Shown: piece by piece, positions 28,301 through 45,500 of the stretch | Numbering within the stretch: the first letter of the stretch is position 1 | Layout of the letters: each line of letters opens with the position of its first letter | Assembly (NCBI RefSeq): GCF_035917975.1 | Contig: NZ_CP109130.1 | Span: 5,518,001-5,582,000, forward strand | DNA from: Streptosporangium sp. NBC_01756 | GTDB taxonomy: Bacteria; Actinomycetota; Actinomycetes; Streptosporangiales; Streptosporangiaceae | Length of the DNA: 64,000 bases | Direction: 5' to 3' | Notes under the pieces: generated by a model | What the model was told of the DNA's origin: nothing | Databases searched by the model: none | Seen by the model: only the letters and a program-made list of their open reading frames with translations | Program-made: the position numbers and the translations under genes

Positions 28301-31300
28301 CGGCCACGGCGGACGACGGCACGTACATGTTCCTGAAGCCTGAACGGGACGTGCTGCACATGTATGCGCAGGGAGAGGTGCTGCTGCCGCTGGACGAGGT
28401 GTCCGACGCGGTGGAACGGTTCCTCTACGGTCACCTGGAGATCAGGCGTGGCACGCAGGCCCTGCTGGTCAAGCGCTACCTCCAGGACATCAAGGCCGCC
28501 CGTGCCGCCGGCGCCGAACTCGGACTGGCTGCCAGGCACACGCCGCAGGTGCTGCTCGACCGGCTCATGCAGCTGTTCGGCAACCACGACCCGGCCCTCC
28601 GGAAGGAGACCGACCCCGGTCGGCGCCTGGCCCGCCTGCTGGCCAAGGAAGCCGATCGGGCGGCGAACCCGGAACCGGACATGGTGGAGGTCGCGGACTC
28701 CGTCCGGGGCCAAATGGGTCAGTCCTGGCCCGAGGAGATCGTCCTGCGGTACGGGAAGGACGGCCCGGAGACCGATCTGCACCGCGCGATACTCGACGCC
28801 GTCGAAGCGTACGAGCGGGCCAACCCGGACGCGAGACAGGTGCCGCGGCGCAGCCTGTTCAGTAGTTTCGCCGGTCGGCGCTGGCTGGGAGCGAAACTGG
28901 CCAACATGCTCGGCGGGCACGGATACATCTACTCCCCGACGGTGCGAGCCGACGCGGGGGCCGACACGATCCCCCCCATCCGGTTGCAGGTGGACTTCGG
29001 CGACGGACCGGTCGAGCTGCTCGCCCATTACAGCGACCGTGGCCTGATCGTGCAGCGCTACGGCTACGACCAGCTCACCGTGTCCGAGTCGTCAGGCACG
29101 TCGTACGGGGGCAACCTCGGCGTCAGCGGTTCGGTGGGGAACGACGACGTCAATCTCGGCATGTCAGGTTCGGGAGGGGTCAGCCACAGCCATTCCGGTA
29201 CGGCCGCCAGAACACGGCAGTGGACCGAGCTGCAGCGGATCGCCGCCTTCGGCCTGGACGAGATCCGCCATGCGATCAAGGTCACGATCACAGTCGGCGA
29301 GAGCCAGGTCACCAAGGGGGCGGCGGAGCAGAACGGCGCCCGCAAGCCTGTCGTGGTCGAGCTGGAAGGGGAGATGACCCGGCTGGTGCCGTCGGACCTG
29401 GTGATGGTGGAGAAGCCGCAACGGGTCCCCGACCCCCGGCCGGTGGTGAAGCTGCCGGAAACCTTCATGGTGGACAACCTGCGGACCGACGGGCTGGAGG
29501 AAGCTGTAGGGAAGCTGCTCGCGGAGCTGCTCGGCGAGGAGGGCGCCGCAGAGGCGCTGGCCACCCTGGAACGCGACCTGTCGGAGATGCGGCAGGGTGT
29601 CAATTTCCGCCAGATGCTCGAAGAGGACGGGTCCACGACGATCCGCTTCACCCACCCGAGCAAGCCGGGCAAGGTGGTGGATATCACCCTCAAGGCCCGG
29701 CCGCAGGACCTCCACGTCACCGTCACCGGCCGCAAGGACACCGAGATCGGCCTGGTGCGCCGGATCATGCACATCACCGAGCGGACCGTCAGCTGGAGCC
29801 GGAAGTTCTCCGTCGGCCGGGTCTCACGGCTCCTCGGACTGAGCAGGTCGAAATCCACCGGATGGCAGGTCTCCGTGCAGACCACGGTCAGCAACGGGAA
29901 TCGCACCGAGCTCAGCCGCTTCGCGAAGGGCACCGCCGCCAGTGTCGAGGTGCCGGTGTCATTCGACATCACGGCCGAGGTGAAGACCGTGAAGCCCGGT
30001 AAGGCGGCGAAGCCCGGTAAGGCCGCGAAGCCCGGTAAGGCGGAGAAGACCGAGCTGCGGATCGAGGCGCAGGACGTCGCGACGGGCTTGGCCGAGGTGA
30101 CCATGTTCGAGCGTGACCTGAGGAAGGTCGAGCTCTCGCGGGGCGCCGAAGGCCGGCGCCGGTGGGGCTGGAACCTCGGCGCGCCGGAGGTCACCCGCGC
30201 CACCGAGCGGCCCGGCTGGCGGGCGCGGTGGCGGGGCAGGCCGGCGGCCGGGACCGCGCGTCCGCTCGATCTGAACGCGCTGATCACCGAGGCGAAGGGC
30301 GAGGGGAGGGCCGGCTCCGACGTCGCTCCCGACGTCCTGCACAAGGGGATCGTCGAGGCGGCGCGGTGGCACCTGTTCGGCCGCCGGAAGCCCGGCACAC
30401 CGATTCTGCTCACCGCCACGGCGATCGCCCCCGGACAGATGGGCCTGGTGACCCAGGCCCGGCTGCTGGCACGCGGGTTGCGCGCCGACGTCCACCTTGA
30501 GCTACGTGAACCGGACGGCACCGCACATCACTACCGGGCCACTCGGGACGGCATGCTGCGCAGCGAGCTACCTGACGGCAGTGCGCTGCCCGACGGCGGA
30601 TTCGCCTCGGCGTTCGGCACGCTCCCCGCCACACTGGTGGCCCTCGCGGACGAGGCCGGGGTCGACCTGCGCGCACTGCACAACCGCGCGCCGGAGGAAG
30701 GCGATTTCGAGCACCGGGTCCGCGAGGAACTGGTCCGGCGCGGCGTGCCGGTCGCCTTCCCGGTGACGTCCGCCCCGCGCGCCTCCACCACCTCCGAGAC
30801 GGAGGAGGGATCGGCAGGGTCGGGCGGCAGCTCCTACCAGGGAGTCGCCGGCCAGGGAGCCGGCGGCGCGGGCGCGGTGTCGCCCAACGCCACGGGCTCG
30901 GCGTCGGTCGGTGGGATGGGCTCGGTGTCGGCGCAACAGATCCCCGGGACGGCGTTCGTCGTGGACAGCCGGGCGCCGCATCTGCCCGACCTGACCGTGG
31001 AGGAGATCAAGGCGGCGATAAAGGATCTCCTGCCCTCGCAACTGGGCCGGGGCGTCAAGAGCCTGAGCTGGTCTGCGGATCGCTCGACGCTGGTGGTGGA
31101 GACCGAGAGCCACGGTACGCACCACTTCCGGATCACGATCGGCCGGCCGGTGAAGCGGATGGTGTTGAGCGGCCGGGTGGAAGAGCTGATGGCGAAGACG
31201 ACGACCCCGTCGCGCGACTTCCCGTACCTGCACGACACGGTGCTCACCGAACGGCCCCACCCGGACGTTGTGAAGCGGATGGTGATCCACGAGATCAGCC

Positions 31301-32070
31301 ACCTGCTCCAGCGGCAGGAGCAGGGCGTGATCCGCCGTGCCCTGTCGTGGGTGACCCGGACGGGTGGTCGGGACGAGTGCGCGACGGCGCTGTACAACGA
31401 GTATCGGGAGGTGGCGGATCAGTGGCGATCGGCCCGTACGGACGACGAACGGGCCTACCACGAGCGTGAGATGAACGGGCTGGCGTGGAGCCTCCGGGAC
31501 CGCGGCCAGGCTCCGCCGGTGCCGCCGCAGAACGACGGGCAGCAGGCGGTGCCGGCCCAGGGGGGCGGGCTCGCCGCCCTCCTCAACCGCCCCGACGCCG
31601 GCACCGCTCCGATGCCGGCCCGACCGGCTCCGCGGCACGCGCTGCGGGACGAGTATTGGGACCGGATGGCCCGGATCAGCAACACCACCGGCTGGCTCCC
31701 GCCGGAAGAGGAGAAGTGCGACTGCCCGCCCGGCGAGCCCTGCGTCTGCGGCCGGCGGCCGGTGGACCCCGGCCCGAGGAACGGCACCCCGCCGCCGGCT
31801 CAGGAAACCCCGAAGCCGGACCCAACCCTGGACCCGGAACCGGCACCGGCACCGGCACCGGCACCGGCCAAGGGGCAGCGCCATACCGTCGCCTCGGGCG
31901 AGACACTGTGGCAGCTCGCCGAGGAACACTACGGCGACGGCCACTACTGGAAGGACATCTGGGAGCACAACCGCAAGGTGATCGGCTCTGACCCCGCCGA
32001 CCTGCCGGCCGGTATGAAGCTGTTCCTGCCGAAGGACCTGAAGGACCTGGTGGCCGGTCACGCGAACTGA
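22381..32070 (+). CDS. Giant 3229-residue CpnT-like type VII effector with HExxH and LysM
   Basis: Residues about 20-140 match the CpnT-like/WXG100-like N-terminal domain (PAWETDSLPHWV, then AGQKWPEASESKLSELALEL). A hydrophobic helix pair follows (about 147-200), then a Gly/Pro/Ala/Ser/Thr-rich region (about 380-640) with an 87-base tandem repeat, an Ala/Glu-rich helical stretch (about 790-1010), and at least six Gly/Ser-rich beta modules (about 1150-2600). HEISH at 2970-2974, with Glu2999 in DECATALY as a possible third ligand, is a zinc-metalloprotease motif. A CDCPPGEPCVCG cysteine cluster (about 3115) and a C-terminal LysM (about 3166-3225) complete it. The first is a secretion signal of toxins such as CpnT, the last a peptidoglycan-binding domain. 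Alternatives are a wall-attached surface protein or a pore-forming effector. RBS GGGAGC precedes the ATG. Confidence 0.75.
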   Translation: MGTGTGTTDTINQSGQPTRQGVVRIVTDVRPAWETDSLPHWVVYTLIPLLSAGQKWPEASESKLSELALELEGLGTGLVPSAEPAGQAVRTIITDLKIPATADFVNRAQSLFGEQAGLGGISRDGNAYAAKTSNFAVETQYSKLSINVAFWVTVVAYAIALIVAFFTAGATAPLIGPYAAAARTAISRILVRLAAIAGREPAAIGVARLAVLSGSTGSALITRALLSPIGRELIEEMGEEFFIDGFAQYQQIKMGTREKWDRKKSQAAVIGAGTGAMVGMRVAGPVSRITSGVPGFAGRALNTGLSNVAASPFGSYVANGVVYKEWDLSKAFTMDSMMGAFAGGAGRTGSISPFNPEVYNSLAHPITTLAAAYDTAALADAIRAGTGPGPGTGPGPGGPTGGDPGPTTGGPDGPGGGPSMTGLGVPGGGTGNQGSGTRSSAPAAPATTAPQGGQANPDLGGGSQRSRTTSSTPAAVSSATPDVQAGATPDGATPAGTVPNSTAPGTTAASGQAASSTSGPSGQSSPNGQAAPDLSTTGATAPSGQAAPDAANTGASSASAPDPSNTGATAPSGQAAPDAANTGASSASAPDPSSTAAPSAPDVSGQGGPAVGPVAADPTGTATQSEANAPTQVAAGTPSGPAVTVPTGTTQLAESVMTETMGIVAPDALLVQGGRMRLTRADGSPVYLSADPLRAMRERLVVRASDGVSPHRLRAEAAAWLGIEIARADGKPPLESALQALHWLAEASPETMDAAMQVALEIILDNPAGIDPSQLNEGASKLANDLVRAANKPASAPVDEYAALRPGQQVNAAKEVARQADELAAQLADTASKPGGSVTSSVPPALSELSAQVKELAESLAAAETGLKEREKDKSDSAEAAEKRADEAIRKADAAEEAERKGKKLPGERDRKAPERRRQARADAVLDKETSAREMRDALRYEKAAGRAKAVREAFEAASDALQRLAAERRPGPAAALAAEAARLVHEADSRLAEYQEALAAALPPPAGQAASVPAGPLPLMAALTKKVNKALADNDVDHLFTSSELEKQLWPQFPQLVSGDGAVLRVGVDETAEVRIKLQLSDLVEVHDREVAASELMLGRMMQGHKAVSVTTSSNTGRTTGVDVPGLIGNLIKVLPAHHPVRLWAAAMLPHIALEGGYSGGSGKSTSEKSNSRVTGGGVTDNRGESLEYSATAQYGIEVLAPGKAGWQSGGQVTEGLPGDATHAEVYISHAHTELGPEKTVQLQFDQGRTPKLPDPAVINVTGAEEAIDKLTAALAPKLAGVGTMANHEIRTMIAEELPNSLLKVVNDPDGKKWTITAEGLPQLEIIAKGELKWRPVENGKVELDAKAWGTASTKQLGEKLGVSFSEVSGGQGTNQSSGVNATAGAKFGKDAFPLPDIGVTDLSDIKGLSAKAVANGSGGVSRSGGVNVGGTSIVPIVARDSGHNQAYTFDVVTTFTARVIGESKPLVTSTSTLGVSAQLPESAAYYAGFPVDADIIQRDESGAELRHADGSPKLRDDFSPGPPPGRKGEPATWQGDGPYQVRTVGMGHPRLTDDSDDPDDPDNLANLAELARIQRVTEEYLRGIGVDPGTDLGKQLSKLRLETDYNQLVKDGILLRIVDGRSGRRPEETTLRIRGNRDWDSRGDVKHGTAKTVVTLYIGSDTEGSSSGLSVSVSGGVAGNADFKSGSGENTVGGGAGYGHSEGQNSGENEGLTTNGVLLAEGRSTTAKTKEMNKLTVEHLMGDGTVKEVATAYVRVTHMLPAGMLPATGSTGPSPTFQTPAKLLDRARPWAIDTGQNTDLVNEITKKMGIAQGSEAWHAIAQLLSDSSLMSHTEFLQTPYEFEFVIASPGVRPRRFAVSISGQVGESQHITTGEMVDGDINLTLGSHGTSAGKQSGGTWNGSASGGISQATQPTGGADAGGSRSKNRSTSRMKLPISGEEYLGIDTGDQALFAAQLTTTVTVSEVGTGKTETATADDGTYMFLKPERDVLHMYAQGEVLLPLDEVSDAVERFLYGHLEIRRGTQALLVKRYLQDIKAARAAGAELGLAARHTPQVLLDRLMQLFGNHDPALRKETDPGRRLARLLAKEADRAANPEPDMVEVADSVRGQMGQSWPEEIVLRYGKDGPETDLHRAILDAVEAYERANPDARQVPRRSLFSSFAGRRWLGAKLANMLGGHGYIYSPTVRADAGADTIPPIRLQVDFGDGPVELLAHYSDRGLIVQRYGYDQLTVSESSGTSYGGNLGVSGSVGNDDVNLGMSGSGGVSHSHSGTAARTRQWTELQRIAAFGLDEIRHAIKVTITVGESQVTKGAAEQNGARKPVVVELEGEMTRLVPSDLVMVEKPQRVPDPRPVVKLPETFMVDNLRTDGLEEAVGKLLAELLGEEGAAEALATLERDLSEMRQGVNFRQMLEEDGSTTIRFTHPSKPGKVVDITLKARPQDLHVTVTGRKDTEIGLVRRIMHITERTVSWSRKFSVGRVSRLLGLSRSKSTGWQVSVQTTVSNGNRTELSRFAKGTAASVEVPVSFDITAEVKTVKPGKAAKPGKAAKPGKAEKTELRIEAQDVATGLAEVTMFERDLRKVELSRGAEGRRRWGWNLGAPEVTRATERPGWRARWRGRPAAGTARPLDLNALITEAKGEGRAGSDVAPDVLHKGIVEAARWHLFGRRKPGTPILLTATAIAPGQMGLVTQARLLARGLRADVHLELREPDGTAHHYRATRDGMLRSELPDGSALPDGGFASAFGTLPATLVALADEAGVDLRALHNRAPEEGDFEHRVREELVRRGVPVAFPVTSAPRASTTSETEEGSAGSGGSSYQGVAGQGAGGAGAVSPNATGSASVGGMGSVSAQQIPGTAFVVDSRAPHLPDLTVEEIKAAIKDLLPSQLGRGVKSLSWSADRSTLVVETESHGTHHFRITIGRPVKRMVLSGRVEELMAKTTTPSRDFPYLHDTVLTERPHPDVVKRMVIHEISHLLQRQEQGVIRRALSWVTRTGGRDECATALYNEYREVADQWRSARTDDERAYHEREMNGLAWSLRDRGQAPPVPPQNDGQQAVPAQGGGLAALLNRPDAGTAPMPARPAPRHALRDEYWDRMARISNTTGWLPPEEEKCDCPPGEPCVCGRRPVDPGPRNGTPPPAQETPKPDPTLDPEPAPAPAPAPAKGQRHTVASGETLWQLAEEHYGDGHYWKDIWEHNRKVIGSDPADLPAGMKLFLPKDLKDLVAGHAN
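23989..24165 (+). repeat. 87-base tandem duplication in the low-complexity part of the giant protein gene
   Basis: The 87-base unit starting at 23989 recurs exactly from 24076, with a third partial copy diverging after about 24162. It encodes 29 residues (TGATAPSGQAAPDAANTGAS and the following SASAPDPSN) in frame. The region is a flexible linker between the membrane-proximal part and the beta modules, and unit number is likely to vary between strains. Confidence 0.9.
29992..30045 (+). repeat. 18-base tandem triplet encoding KPGKAA repeats
   Basis: AAGCCCGGTAAGGCSGCG occurs three times in a row, coding for KPGKAA, KPGKAA and KPGKAE. It lies inside the giant effector gene in a beta module and looks like a recent slippage expansion forming a basic linker. 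Confidence 0.85.
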
Positions 32071-32151
32071 GCGGCCTGCCCCAGGGAACCCGTCGGCCCG
32101 TCGCCGGACTGGAAGACTGGCAGAGAGGCTGGAGAAGAAGAGAGGACTGCG

Positions 32152-32676
32152 ATGCCGTTTCCGGTGGCGCGGAGCAGGGACGAAGCGCATCTGTACCTCG
32201 ACCTGCACCCGTGCGGGTGCGGTTCGGCCGACACGACCTGGGAGAGCGCGCTGGCGAACGCCGGAGGGGAGCCGGTCTCCTGGTACACCGGCGTGTGCCC
32301 GGGGTGCGGCACCGAGCGCGAGTTCCTGTTCGGCCTGCCGGAACGAGAGGTGGCGTCCGTGCGGTTCCCGGCGTTCGGCGGCCCGGAGCCGTCGCAGCTG
32401 CTCGACGCCGGGGAGTGGCTGTGGGTGGCCGACCTGACCGCCGGGAACGTGCCGGTCGGCGAACCCGGCGAGGCGCTGCAGGCGCTGACGATCGCGATGG
32501 CGGCGATCGAGGAGGTCATGAAGTTCGTCTCGCCGGGGCAGGAGGAGGTGTCGGACGGCGGGTTCTGGTCGGAGCGCGGGCAGCGGGTGCGCGCGGCGGC
32601 GCCGGGTCGCTTCCGGCTGAACCGGCTGCTGGTCGTCCGGAACACCTACCGCGACCTGGCGGCCCGGCAGGCCTGA
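32152..32676 (+). CDS. Possible immunity or accessory protein of the giant effector
   Basis: A 174-residue protein. The N-terminal half has a four-cysteine pattern (HPCGCGSAD and VCPGCGTE) that may bind zinc; the rest has aromatic and acidic content (EWLWVADLTAG). It lies 81 bases after the effector stop on the same strand, the usual place for immunity genes of polymorphic toxins. A related group of zinc-ribbon-like proteins is common beside such loci, but I cannot name a family. The ATG at 32152 keeps the whole conserved N-terminus. Confidence 0.55.
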   Translation: MPFPVARSRDEAHLYLDLHPCGCGSADTTWESALANAGGEPVSWYTGVCPGCGTEREFLFGLPEREVASVRFPAFGGPEPSQLLDAGEWLWVADLTAGNVPVGEPGEALQALTIAMAAIEEVMKFVSPGQEEVSDGGFWSERGQRVRAAAPGRFRLNRLLVVRNTYRDLAARQA

Positions 32677-32681
32677 CCCCT

Positions 32682-32717
32682 GAGGACCTGGCCGCCGTCG
32701 CCGGCGGTCAGGTCCTC
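32682..32717. terminator. Bidirectional hairpin between the effector locus and the NRPS operon
   Basis: GAGGACCTG and CCGCC on the left arm pair with GGCGG and CAGGTCCTC on the right arm through one G-T pair, giving about 15 pairs around a 6-base loop. It lies between two convergent genes (stop 32676 and stop 32743) and can end both transcripts. Confidence 0.75.
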
Positions 32718-32742
32718 GGGCTGCGGCCACGGGGGCCGGTGG

Positions 32743-33713
32743 TCAGGCCGTCATGGCGACCAGGATCCGGCGGGCACCGGTGAACGGCTCCCGGCCGTGC
32801 GCGCACAGCATGTTGTTGATGATCATCACGTCGCCGGGGCGCCAGGGGAACGCGAAGGAGGCCTCGTCGTAGGCGGCCTTGATGGCGGCGAGGTCGGCCG
32901 GGTCGATCGGGGTGCCGTCGGCGAGGTAGGCGTTCCGCGGCAGGTCGGCCTCGTCGTACAGCGACAGCAGGGCCTCACGGACCTCCTCGTCCAGGCTGGT
33001 GACATGGAACAGGTTCGCCTGGTTGAACCAGACCTGCTCGCCGGTGAGCGGCTCGGTCTGGTGCGAGGGCCGGAGATGCCTGGTGCGCAGGCCGTCCTCG
33101 GTCCACTCGAACGTCTGCCCGTGCCGCGTGCAGTGCTCCTCGACCGCTGCCGGGTCGTCGGTCTGGAACGACTCCTGCCAGGACAGGCCGAGCCCCTCCC
33201 GGAAGGACCTGGCGTACACGACACCGTCGGCGAACCGGTCCCGCACCTCCTCGGGGATCAGGCGGAACACCGCCCGGCTGTCGGCGATCGGGGTGGCCCC
33301 GCCGGTGGCCGCGGCGGTGGCGCAGGTGAAGAACAGGTGACCCGGCCACGTGTCCGAGTAGGAGTTCTCGTTGTGCATCGGGAGCGACTGGTCGGCCGGA
33401 TACTCGGTGGAGGTGTAGATGGACTCGGTGACGGACGTGCGCGGCGTGGAACGCTCGGTGTAACGCAGCGGTTCACCGCCGATGACGCGGACGATCCGGT
33501 CGAACAGCTCGAGGTCGGCCGGCAGGTCGCGGAGCAGCACCGCGCCGTGCCCGGCCAGACCCGCCCGCAGGCTCTCGCGGTGCGTCGTCACCCAGTCGAG
33601 AGGGTCGGTCACGTCCGGCCCGAGACCGTACACCACGACGGTGGTGTGGTCGTTGCCGTCCAGCTGCCCGGTCACCGGCCCGAGCCGGGCCAGTTCCGTA
33701 GGGAGGACACCCG

Positions 33714-33717
<4 letters not shown>
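32743..33717 (-). CDS. SyrP/TauD-like Fe(II)/2-oxoglutarate-dependent hydroxylase
   Basis: A 324-residue non-haem iron dioxygenase. The metal triad is visible as HNEN (His-x-Glu) in LPMHNENSYSD and His in LCAHGREPF; the arginine in ARRILVAMT would bind 2-oxoglutarate. The PMHNENSY and AHGREPFTGARRILVAMT phrases are those of SyrP-like enzymes, which hydroxylate the beta carbon of carrier-bound Asp/Asn or similar residues. It is the last gene of the nine-gene operon and its ATG overlaps the stop of the NRPS-MFS gene. With an asparagine-specific module in the cluster, beta-hydroxylation of Asn is the most likely role, but this is inference. Confidence 0.85.
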
Positions 33718-42376
<8,659 letters not shown>

Positions 42377-42380
42377 CTCG

Positions 42381-42584
42381 TCATCCCCCCTGGCGCAGGC
42401 TGAGCGGACGCATGTCAGTCCATACCGTCTCGATGTGGTCCAGGCATTCCTGGCGGGCTCCGCTGAAGCCGGCGTCGTGCCACCCGGCGGGGAGGGTCTG
42501 GCCCACGGGCCAGATCGAGTACTGCTCCTCGTCGTTGCGGACGACCAGGTAGGGGGAGTCGGTCACGGTTCCTGCCTCGTTCAT
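42381..42584 (-). CDS. MbtH-like protein
   Basis: A 67-residue protein with the MbtH signature: [24 protein letters not shown], then [18 protein letters not shown]. MbtH proteins bind A domains and are often needed for their folding or activity. It lies inside the operon between the PKS and the Asn module, with its ATG overlapping the PKS stop (ATGA), so it is made together with the synthetases. Confidence 0.96.
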   Translation of the reverse strand: MNEAGTVTDSPYLVVRNDEEQYSIWPVGQTLPAGWHDAGFSGARQECLDHIETVWTDMRPLSLRQGG

Positions 42585-45500
42585 TTGCGGTCCAGCTTGG
42601 GGATGGTGGTGGCCGGACGGGTCTGCTCGGCCTCGCCGGCGGCCCGGAGCCGTTCGACGACGGCCGCGAGTTCGGCCACCGTCGGTGACTCGAACAGGCT
42701 GCGCATCGGCAGTTTCACGCCGACGGCCTTGCGGAGGGAGGCGATGAGCTGCACCGCGATCAGAGAGTTGCCGCCTAGTTCGAAGAAGTCGTCGTCGATG
42801 CCGACCCGGGACACGCCCAGGCCGTCGCTCCACACGCGGGCGATGGTCGCCTCCAGTTCGGTGCGGGGCACGGCGTGGTCGCCGTCCGCCGCCGTGTCCT
42901 CTCCGGCCCCACCGGTCTCGCCGTCTCCGGCGTGGATGTCGGTGGTCCGGGCCCGGACCCGGTCGAGAAGCTCGGCCACCGGCAGCGGGTTGATCACGAC
43001 CTGGGAACCGAGGCGCGCGGCCAGCACCCGGCGGAACGCCTCCGCGCCGTCCACCGGGGCGATGCCGTCCGTGGCCGGTCCGGCCGGGAGTGTCGTCGCG
43101 GCGCCCGTCCCGCCGGGGGCGGCCAGGTCGCCGGTGACGGCGTCGCGGTCCACCCGGCGCAGGACGAAGTCACCGATCTCCACCAGCACCCGGCCGTCCT
43201 CGTCGAACAGCGTCAGGTCCGCCGAGACCACGTCGTCACCGCCGTCGGCGTAGCGCAGGTGGCTCCAGAACCGCGCGGGCAGCGGGCCGCGCACCAGCAC
43301 CCGGCCGTAGGAGAGCGGCAGGTAGCTGCCCTCGCCCCGGCCCTCGCCGAACGCGGTGGCCACGTCGAGCAGCGCCGGGTTCAGCACCCAGCGCTCCAGG
43401 TCGGCCAGCGCGGCCTCGGGGGCGACGATTCTGGCGAGCTCCTCATCCCGGCCCACATGGTGCTCGCCCAGCGCGTCCCACCGAGGACCGAAGGCGAGCA
43501 TGCTGGTGCGGCCGGTCTCATGCTCGGTGGAGCGCGGCCGGCAACGGGCCACGATCGACGGGGCGTCCGTCGCCGCGGCCGGTCCGGGACGGACCCACGC
43601 GGCCGAGCCGCGCACGTGCGTGGCGGAGCGGCCCGCCGTACGGCTCACCACCCCGAACTCGACGCCGTCCGGCGAGCCGGTCAGCTCCACCCGGTACTGG
43701 GCGGTGCTCCCGTCGGGCACCGAGAACGGTTCCAGGAACGCCACGTCCCGCAGCTCCACGACGTGGTCGGCGTCCGGCGCGGGCAGGCACACGGCCACGG
43801 CGGCGCGGGCCGCCTCCAAGTGACCGGTGCCGGGCACCACGGGCACCTCGCCGATCCGGTGCTCGTCGAGCAGCCAGTGCGTGCCGGCGGACACCAGCCC
43901 GTGGCATTCGGCCTCGCCGTCCTGCCCGGTGACCCGGGTGGAGAGGACCGGGTGGTCCATCGCGCCGGCCACTCCGCCGCGGGCGGCCCGGAAACCGTCG
44001 GGCGCGGACACCTCGACGGCCATGCCGACCTCGGTCCAGCCGCCCCAGTTCTGCGAGACGACCGGCGCGCGCCAGCCGTGCGCGCTGCGGGCGTAGGCGT
44101 CCAGGAAGCCGTTGGCCGCGCAGTAGTCGACCTGCCCGAAGCCGCCGACCACCGAGGTCACCGAGGAGCAGAGCGCCACCCAGTCGAGCGGGAGGTCGCC
44201 GAAGACCTGCGCCAGGGCGAGGGTTCCCGCGATCTTGGGGGCCAGTACGGCGGTCGCCGCGGCGCGGTCCTTCACCTCGGCCATGCCGCCGCCGGGCAGT
44301 CCGGCGGCGTGCACGATGCCGTCCAGCCCGCCGAACTCGGCCTCGATCCGGGTGCGCGCGGCGCCCAGCTCGGCCGGGTCGGTGACGTCCGCGGCCAGTA
44401 CCAGCACCTGGGCGCCGGCCTGCTCCATCCGCCGGATGGCCAGGATGGCCCGGCCCGTCCGGTCGGCGCCGCCGTGCACCGTCAGGTGGGTGTCCCACTC
44501 GTCGCGCGGCGGCAGGCCGGCCCGGCTGAGCAGCGCCAGGCGGGCACGGGCCCGCCGGGCGAAGTCCTCGGCGAGGGTGATGCCGATCCCGCCGACTCCA
44601 CCGGTGATCAGGTAGCGGCCCCCGTCGCGGACCACCGGGGTCCCGGCGGCCTCCTCGCCCACGGACACCTGGGTGTAGTCGGTGACCCAGCGGCGGCCGG
44701 CGCGCAGCGCCACCTCCGCCTCGTCGGCGGGCCGCAGCAGCTCGGAGACGAGGTCGGCCGTCTGCGCGGCGCCCGCCTCCGGGTCGGCGTCGATGTGCCG
44801 GACGGTCAGGCCGGGCACCTCCAGCGGGACCACCCTGGCGATGCCGGCGATGGTGGCGTGCTCGGGGCGGAGCAGGGGGCCCTGGGCGTCCGAGGTGCCC
44901 GACGACACCACGTCGAGGTGGATGCCGTCGGCCGCCCCCGCACCGGCCAGCGCCTGGACCAGGTCCAGCAGGCTGAAGAAGCCACGCTCCTGCGCGTCCC
45001 AGGTGGCGGTGATCCCGCCGTCCGCGGGCAGCCCGTCCAGCGCCAGGGCGTGCACGATCCTGGCGGGGACGCCTTCGGCGAGCACCGCCCCGTGGTCGCC
45101 GGGACCGGCGACCCGTACGGTGACGCCCCGGGCGCGCAGTTCGGTGACGAGTTCCCGCCCGCGGGGCCCGTCGGCCAGCACGACGCAGTCGCCGAGGTCG
45201 GCCCGGCGGAGGTCCGGGGCCGCCTGGCGCCAGGTGGGGACCGCGAACCAGTCGGCCAGCGGCAGCGGGCCCCGGCGCCTGACCGGGGCGGCGGCCGCCT
45301 GGTCGGCCGGGTCGGCGTCGATCCAGTAGCGCCGGCGCTCGAACGGATACGCCGGCAGCGGCACCCGGCGGCCCGCCGCGCCGAAGCCCGCGCCCAGCGG
45401 CACCCCGGCGGCCCACAGCGTGCCCGCCGCGTCGTAGACGGTGGCGGTGTCCCCGGCCCGCTCCCCGGAGCCGGGCATGCTGGGCAGCGGCGCGGCCGCC

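Noticed and set aside
31288..31302. HEISH as proof of protease activity
   Set aside because: A bare HExxH motif can occur by chance in a 3229-residue protein; it is reported only as a candidate with a possible third ligand.
22381..32070. An RHS/YD-repeat polymorphic toxin
   Set aside because: No YD or RHS repeats are seen; the repeated modules are Gly/Ser-rich and of another type.
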